From Parvularcula sp039033795 (GTDB taxonomy: Bacteria; Pseudomonadota; Alphaproteobacteria; Caulobacterales; Parvularculaceae), in contig JBCCBY010000093.1 in NCBI GenBank assembly GCA_039033795.1, forward strand, positions 1 to 10,410: 10,410 bases of DNA, given 5' to 3'. The translations under genes and the position numbers were made by a program. Shown here in pieces: positions 6,400 through 10,410 of this stretch. The notes beneath the pieces were generated by a model. It made no database searches, had not been told where the DNA came from, and saw only the letters and a program-made list of their open reading frames with translations. The first letter of the stretch is position 1; every line of letters begins with the position of its first letter.

Positions 6400-6420
6400 G
6401 TCCTGTCGCGAGAACAGGAC
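6400..6420. promoter_or_regulatory. Inverted repeat, candidate operator before the second SDR gene
   Basis: GTCCTGT (6400-6406) and ACAGGAC (6414-6420) are perfect reverse complements with a 7-base centre, CGCGAGA. The repeat ends 9 bases before the Shine-Dalgarno of the SDR gene. The size and spacing suit a TetR- or GntR-type dimer site that would control the divergent units. As RNA it would form a 7-bp hairpin in the leader close to the ribosome binding site. Confidence 0.45.
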
Positions 6421-6438
6421 ATGATAAGCGGAGGAAGC

Positions 6439-7212
6439 ATGTCGCTGTCTATTGATTTAAGCGGTCGCGTCGTGATGGTTACGGGGGCTTCATCGGGCCT
6501 TGGTGCGCATTTTGCGCGAACAGCCGCCAGCGCCGGCGCAAAAGTGGTCCTGGCCGCCCGGCGGGCGGACCGATTGGAGGCGCTTGCCAAAGATCTCGAG
6601 GCCAGCGGATCCGAAGCGATCGCCGTGCCCATGGATGTCGGGGACGAAGGCAGCATCAGTGCCGCCTACGATAAGGCCGAGCAGTCGTTAGGTCCGGTCG
6701 ACAGTGTGATCGCCAACGCAGGGATGAACATATCGGGACTGGCGACCAAAACCACCGCTGACGATTTTGATGCGGTCATGAATGTGAACCTGCGCGGCGT
6801 TTTCCTGACCGCCCGTGAAGGCGCAAGGCGTATGATGGCGGCTGGCTCTGCGGAACGTGAGCACGGACGAATTGTGCTCATCGGCTCGATCATGTCGACC
6901 GCCGTGGGGGCCGGGTTGTCTGCTTATTGCGCGTCAAAGGCCGGGCTCGCACAGCTGGGTCGTGTGCTGGCTGCGGAGTGGGCGCAGCAAGGCATCAGTG
7001 TCAACACCATCCGTCCAGGATACATCTTGACCGAGCTTGGCGATGGTTTTCTTGAGTCGGATGCTGGTCAAGAGTTCATCAAATCATTCCCGCGCCAGCG
7101 CTTGATGGAGGCAGCTGATCTCGATCACATCGTCTTTCATCTGCTGTCGGATGCTGGCCGCCGAACGACGGGCGGCGTTTTCACCCTCGATGACGGACAG
7201 ACGCTGGTCTAA
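6439..7212 (+). CDS. Short-chain dehydrogenase/reductase, NADP-type classical SDR
   Basis: This 257-residue classical SDR has the glycine motif TGASSGLG (15-22), a basic AARR (39-42) after beta-2 that points to NADP(H), ANAG (92-95), Asn117 in NVNLRG, Ser150, and Tyr163/Lys167 (YCASK). TIRPGYILTEL follows as the usual substrate-loop region. It should interconvert a hydroxyl and a ketone, perhaps a 3-hydroxyacyl-CoA or a ring alcohol; the sequence does not decide. The ATG at 6439 has GGAGG (6430-6434) close upstream. In-frame ATGs at 6421 and 6349 would give longer proteins, but the extra residues are not SDR-like and would cover the inverted repeat at 6400-6420. Its stop lies only four bases from the stop of the convergent ligase gene. 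Confidence 0.92.
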   Translation: MSLSIDLSGRVVMVTGASSGLGAHFARTAASAGAKVVLAARRADRLEALAKDLEASGSEAIAVPMDVGDEGSISAAYDKAEQSLGPVDSVIANAGMNISGLATKTTADDFDAVMNVNLRGVFLTAREGARRMMAAGSAEREHGRIVLIGSIMSTAVGAGLSAYCASKAGLAQLGRVLAAEWAQQGISVNTIRPGYILTELGDGFLESDAGQEFIKSFPRQRLMEAADLDHIVFHLLSDAGRRTTGGVFTLDDGQTLV

Positions 7213-7216
7213 CCGG

Positions 7217-8800
7217 TCAGTTTACTGATCGTTCTTTATCCGACCAATACTTCGACCGCAATTCGCGACGCAGGATCTTTCCCGATGGATTGCGTGGTAA
7301 GCTATCGACAAAGTCGACGGATTTCGGGCATTTGTAAGCCGCGATTTTGCTCCGGGCGTGGTCAATGACGTCCTGATGGGTCACCGCGGCGCCTTCCGCG
7401 ATCACAACGCAGGCTTTGACGGCTTCACCCCATTTTTCATCAGGGACACCAATGACGGCGACGTCCGATATTCCAGGGTGTCCGTAAATCGCATTTTCGA
7501 CCTCGGCAGGATAGATGTTTTCTCCGCCAGAAATGATCATGTCTTTGACGCGGTCATGGATATAGACGTAACCATCCTCGTCGAGATAGCCCGCATCACC
7601 GGTCCGAAGCCATCCGTCATCCGACAAAGTCTTGCTCGTCGCTTCAGGCAGATTCCAATACCCGTTCATGTTCATCACCGAACGCGTCGCAATCTCGCCA
7701 ACCTCTCGAGGTGGCAAGGGATTGCCTGCCTCATCAAGGATCGCGAGTTCAACATCCCGGCGCGCTTTACCAGCTGATCGCATGCGCTCGTTGCCTTTGA
7801 CGTCGTGGTCCTCCGGAGGCAGAACAACAATCGTACCCGAGGTTTCGGTCATGCCGTACATCTGCACAAAACCGCATCCAAAGACATCAATACACTCGCG
7901 AAGAAGTTCGAGGGGAATTGGAGACGCACCATAGAGAATGTACCGGAGCTGCGCGTAGTCGACCTCGCGCGCCTTGGGCAGACCAAGCACGAACTGCATG
8001 GCAGCTGGGACCAAAAAGAGCTTGGAGATCCTATACTGATCAATAAAGTCAAGGACCTGGACCGGGTCAAAGTCCCGTGTCACCACGCCCGTCGCGCCAT
8101 GGGCGAGCCCCATGAGACCCCAGGCCGTGCCGCCGACGTGAAAGCATGGCATAGCGATCAAGCTGACGTCATCCTTGTCCCAGATGTCCCAGTCTTCGAC
8201 CGGATGTCGCAGCTTGCGCCGGTAGTTTTCGAGAAGGGCCCGATGCGACAGGATCGTGCCCTTGGGCCGGCCCGTGGTTCCTGACGTGTAGAGCTGGATG
8301 GCGGCGCTCTTGATATCGGTGGTGATGGCCGGGTCTTCGGCCTTAAACGCGCTGCGCCAACGGACGAGATCGGGCGTTTCTTGATCGTTTGGTTCGATGC
8401 AAATGACATGCTCCACCAGCGGTGCCTCAGCGCGGATGGCCGCCAATGCATCAAGAAATTCTGGTCCGATGAACAGCACACGAACTTGTGCATCATTTAA
8501 GATATAGCCAACTTCGGGGACGGCTAGCCGCCAGTTGACGGGGCAGGTCACCACACCGGCCTTCGAACCCGCCATCAGAATCTCAAAATAAAGATGCGAG
8601 TTCTTCGCTAAAACCCCGATCCTCTCGTCTGGCTTGCAGCCCAGTTCGAGCAGGCCCTGTGCCGTCTGTGAGGACCAGCGATCGAGCTCGCTGTAGGTCA
8701 TCATCTGACCTTCGAAGTATAGCGCCGGTTTGTCCGGTAGGGCTTGGGCATTGTGGCGCGCGAAATCGGCGATCGAGTCGGGGACAAAAGATGGATCCAT
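7217..8800 (-). CDS. AMP-forming acyl-CoA synthetase (FadD-like)
   Basis: This 527-residue member of the ANL superfamily activates a carboxylic acid to its CoA thioester through an acyl-adenylate. Core motifs are all present: the P-loop YTSGTTGRPKG (171-181), YGMTE (A5), WLRTGD (397-402) with the ribose-binding Asp402, the hinge region DRVKDMI, GGENIYP (425-431), and PRNPSGKILRREL with the adenylation lysine Lys508. Length and motifs fit medium/long-chain or ring-acid ligases; the acid is not predictable. ATG 8800 is chosen: the GAGGAG at 8813-8818 is about 12 bases upstream, somewhat far. The frame continues to a TTG at 8842 whose 14 added residues are not family-like. It is divergent from the DUF35/thiolase unit and presumably supplies CoA esters for it. 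Confidence 0.94.
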   Translation of the reverse strand: MDPSFVPDSIADFARHNAQALPDKPALYFEGQMMTYSELDRWSSQTAQGLLELGCKPDERIGVLAKNSHLYFEILMAGSKAGVVTCPVNWRLAVPEVGYILNDAQVRVLFIGPEFLDALAAIRAEAPLVEHVICIEPNDQETPDLVRWRSAFKAEDPAITTDIKSAAIQLYTSGTTGRPKGTILSHRALLENYRRKLRHPVEDWDIWDKDDVSLIAMPCFHVGGTAWGLMGLAHGATGVVTRDFDPVQVLDFIDQYRISKLFLVPAAMQFVLGLPKAREVDYAQLRYILYGASPIPLELLRECIDVFGCGFVQMYGMTETSGTIVVLPPEDHDVKGNERMRSAGKARRDVELAILDEAGNPLPPREVGEIATRSVMNMNGYWNLPEATSKTLSDDGWLRTGDAGYLDEDGYVYIHDRVKDMIISGGENIYPAEVENAIYGHPGISDVAVIGVPDEKWGEAVKACVVIAEGAAVTHQDVIDHARSKIAAYKCPKSVDFVDSLPRNPSGKILRRELRSKYWSDKERSVN

Positions 8801-8891
8801 GGTGCCGGCGTTCTCCTCGCACCCCCTGAGCAGCTGCAACAAGTCAGAGGTGCCTTTTTGAGGCTGAGAAATACCATAGGGACGTCTAGCT
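8801..8891. promoter_or_regulatory. Short divergent intergenic region between the ligase and DUF35 genes
   Basis: These 91 bases separate two outward starts and should carry the promoter of each. They include the ligase ribosome binding site (8813-8818, minus) and AGGGA (8878-8882, plus), 9 bases before the DUF35 GTG. No confident promoter boxes or operator were found. Confidence 0.35.
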
Positions 8892-9311
8892 GTGGATCAT
8901 TTGATGTCTGGGACAAGTCATAGGGTTTGGCAGCTCAACGATGGATGCGTTGAGCTTTTCGGCGGTCGAGACCGCAACACAGGGGCGATCACCTTTCCGA
9001 TGCCTGAAGGTGGTGAGGCCGAACGGTACGAAGAGGTTCAGCTTCAAAACACCGGGACGCTCTGGTCGTACACGGTGCAACGCTTCCCGCCAAAGGCGCC
9101 GCCGTTCCTCGGCGTGACCGATCGCGAAGCGTTTCAGCCTTTCGCTGTCGGCTATGTCGAGCTTGATAGCCAGGTGATCGTTGAGTCGCGAATAGTCGTC
9201 GACGATTTTGATCGGCTTAAGATCGGTCTACCTATGGAATTAACCACAGATCGGTTCACGTCCGGTGTTGACGGCAGCACGATCGAGACCTTTGCATTCA
9301 CCCCAGCTTAA
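8892..9311 (+). CDS. DUF35-type OB-fold protein (acyl-CoA binding partner of a thiolase), zinc-ribbon cysteines absent
   Basis: This is a 139-residue protein. The C-terminal half matches the DUF35 OB-fold pattern: LWSYTVQRFPPKAPP (57-71), then PFAVGYVEL and VIVESRIV. Standard members carry an N-terminal rubredoxin-like zinc ribbon with four Cys just before the OB-fold. Here the equivalent stretch (FGGRDRNTGAITFPMP, 23-38) keeps the G-x-I-x-FP pattern but has no Cys; the only Cys is Cys19. DUF35 proteins pair with SCP-x/Ltp thiolases, for example Ltp2 with ChsH2 in steroid side-chain degradation, and the next gene is such a thiolase, 11 bases downstream. The GTG start is the first in frame after a stop at 8877 and has AGGGA upstream. 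ATG 8904 is an alternative that would remove four residues. Confidence 0.85.
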   Translation: MDHLMSGTSHRVWQLNDGCVELFGGRDRNTGAITFPMPEGGEAERYEEVQLQNTGTLWSYTVQRFPPKAPPFLGVTDREAFQPFAVGYVELDSQVIVESRIVVDDFDRLKIGLPMELTTDRFTSGVDGSTIETFAFTPA

Positions 9312-9315
9312 GGAG
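9310..9315 (+). promoter_or_regulatory. Ribosome binding site of the thiolase, overlapping the DUF35 stop
   Basis: AAGGAG begins inside the TAA stop of the DUF35 gene (9309-9311) and lies 7 bases before ATG 9323. The overlap supports coupled, roughly equal synthesis of the two proteins, as expected for subunits of one complex. Confidence 0.65.
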
Positions 9316-9322
9316 CCATCCC

Positions 9323-10410
9323 ATGAGTGGTGTTTATATCGTTGGTGCGGGGATTCACCCCTTTGGCCGGAGTGATTTGTCGGGCCTTGACCAAGGCGTC
9401 TATGCGGTCCGTGAGGCCCTGGCCGATGCTGGCGTCACCTGGGAGCAAATGCAGTTCGCCTTTGGCGGCAGCATCGCAGGCGGAGATGCCGATGCCATGC
9501 TACCGCGGCTCGGGCTTACCAGTATGCAGTTCATCAACATCGCCAATGGCTGTGCCACCGGCGGTTCATCTTTATTGTCCGGGTACTGGGCGATCAAGTC
9601 AGGTGAGTTCGACATCGGGATAGCGGTGGGTTTCGATAAGCATCCTAGGGGAGCTTTTAACGCGATCCCCAGTGATATGGGTCTTCCGGATTGGTACGGT
9701 GAGAACGGGATGATGCTCACCACACAGTTCTTCTCAATGAAAATCCGTCGCTATATGGAGCAATACGGAATCACAGAGCAGACCCTCGGCCTTGTCGCTG
9801 AGAAGGCCTTTCAGAACGGCTCCCTCACACCGCATGCGTGGCGACGGGATCCGGTTGATCTGGAGACAATTGCCAATTCGCCCATCATCAACGATCCGCT
9901 GAGGAAGTTCATGTTTTGCTCACCGTCGGAGGGTGGTGCCGCGCTGATTTTAGCCAGCGAGAAGAGGGCGCGGGAGCTTGGCAAGACCGATGCAAAGATC
10001 CTTGGGGCAGCGGTTCGTACACGGCCAGAGGGCTCTTTCGAAGTCTTTGCGCCATCGCTTTCGGTGGAACGGGGTGAAGCGCCAACCGAGCTTGCGTCGC
10101 GAGCGGCATTCGAGATGGCCGGCGTCGGCCCTTCGGACATCGATGTTGCGCAGCTTCAAGACACCGAGTCAGGTGCTGAGGTGATGCATATGGCGGAGAA
10201 TGGGTTTTGCGAGGATGGTGAGCAAGAAAAGTGGATTCGCGACGGCGAGACGCGGCTCAGTGGAAAACTACCGGTCAATACTGACGGCGGATGCTTAGCA
10301 TGCGGAGAGCCGATTGGGGCGTCTGGGCTGCGTCAGGTTTATGAAAACGTTGTGCAGCTGCGCGGCGCCGCCGGTGATCGTCAGGTCGACAATGTCGGCG
10401 TTGCCTACAG
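9323..10410 (+). CDS. SCP-x/Ltp-type thiolase (lipid-transfer protein), 3' end beyond the window
   Basis: The frame is open from ATG 9323 to the window end, with 362 complete codons and no stop. The family is usually about 380-400 residues, so only a short tail is missing. The N-terminus VYIVGAGIHPFGR is typical of SCP-x thiolases. The nucleophile region NGCATGGSS places the reactive Cys at 77. Near the C-terminus, LPVNTDGG (316-323) is followed by CLACGEPIGASG, where Glu329 replaces the His of the usual GHP motif. The region that normally reads D-x-FT is DTESGAE here. Both changes suggest it may not be an ordinary thiolase; family members include the retro-aldolase Ltp2, which works with a DUF35 partner. 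The upstream gene encodes such a partner. C-C bond cleavage of a CoA ester is inferred. Confidence 0.9.
   Translation, partial: MSGVYIVGAGIHPFGRSDLSGLDQGVYAVREALADAGVTWEQMQFAFGGSIAGGDADAMLPRLGLTSMQFINIANGCATGGSSLLSGYWAIKSGEFDIGIAVGFDKHPRGAFNAIPSDMGLPDWYGENGMMLTTQFFSMKIRRYMEQYGITEQTLGLVAEKAFQNGSLTPHAWRRDPVDLETIANSPIINDPLRKFMFCSPSEGGAALILASEKRARELGKTDAKILGAAVRTRPEGSFEVFAPSLSVERGEAPTELASRAAFEMAGVGPSDIDVAQLQDTESGAEVMHMAENGFCEDGEQEKWIRDGETRLSGKLPVNTDGGCLACGEPIGASGLRQVYENVVQLRGAAGDRQVDNVGVAY

Larger units (their letters stand above)
6286..6438. promoter_or_regulatory. Divergent promoter region between the kinase and the second SDR
   Basis: This is 153 bases between two outward-reading starts, so it must hold promoters for both units unless one is read from elsewhere. 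It contains an alternating GCGCGCGCGC run (6301-6310), a CTGC-rich partial palindrome around 6326-6340 and a clean inverted repeat (6400-6420). No convincing -35/-10 pair could be assigned. Confidence 0.45.

Noticed and set aside
6349..6438. Longer start for the second SDR
   Set aside because: The 30 extra residues are not SDR-like, and a strong GGAGG sits directly before ATG 6439.
1..10410. CRISPR array, tRNA, rRNA, insertion sequence or phage genes
   Set aside because: No spaced direct repeats, cloverleaf-like segments, transposase or integrase motifs, or terminal repeats were seen.

Overview
The window is a Gram-negative, proteobacterial-looking catabolic locus. It starts with the C-terminal part of a TonB-dependent outer-membrane receptor and continues into genes for acyl-CoA, alcohol and ketone chemistry. 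The coding sequence is moderately GC-rich with ordinary Shine-Dalgarno sites. An alpha- or gammaproteobacterium that uses lipid, sterol or terpenoid substrates would fit, but nothing here fixes the taxon. No rRNA, tRNA, CRISPR array, insertion sequence or phage gene was seen.

Layout. (1) 1-687 (+) is the end of a TonB receptor. A 308-base gap (688-995) follows, with a good intrinsic terminator, two further strong hairpins and a 7-bp inverted repeat. (2) 996-2786 (+) is a two-gene unit: a classical NAD-type SDR and a CurA-like medium-chain oxidoreductase. (3) 2816-6285 (-) is a three-gene unit, in transcript order: an APH-fold kinase of the ACAD10/ACAD11 type, an acyl-CoA dehydrogenase with Asp at the usual MCAD Glu position, and a second acyl-CoA dehydrogenase whose Glu sits at the LCAD/IVD position. 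(4) 6439-7212 (+) is a second SDR, divergent from the kinase and convergent with (5) 7217-8800 (-), an AMP-forming acyl-CoA ligase. (6) 8892-10410 (+) is a DUF35-type OB-fold protein followed by an SCP-x/Ltp-type thiolase that runs off the window.

How they may work together (inference). The receptor imports a hydrophobic substrate and the ligase makes its CoA thioester. The SDRs oxidise hydroxyls and the CurA-like enzyme reduces an enone. The canonical dehydrogenase does alpha,beta-desaturation. The kinase and atypical dehydrogenase may handle a hydroxyacyl-CoA by phosphorylation and elimination, as described for LvaA/LvaC of levulinate catabolism and for vertebrate ACAD10/11. The thiolase and DUF35 pair may carry out C-C bond cleavage. 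No enoyl-CoA hydratase is present, so the pathway is incomplete here.

The points most worth a second look are the split ACAD11-like kinase/dehydrogenase pair, the replaced catalytic His in the thiolase next to a DUF35 partner lacking the zinc-ribbon cysteines, and several clean inverted repeats at gene borders.
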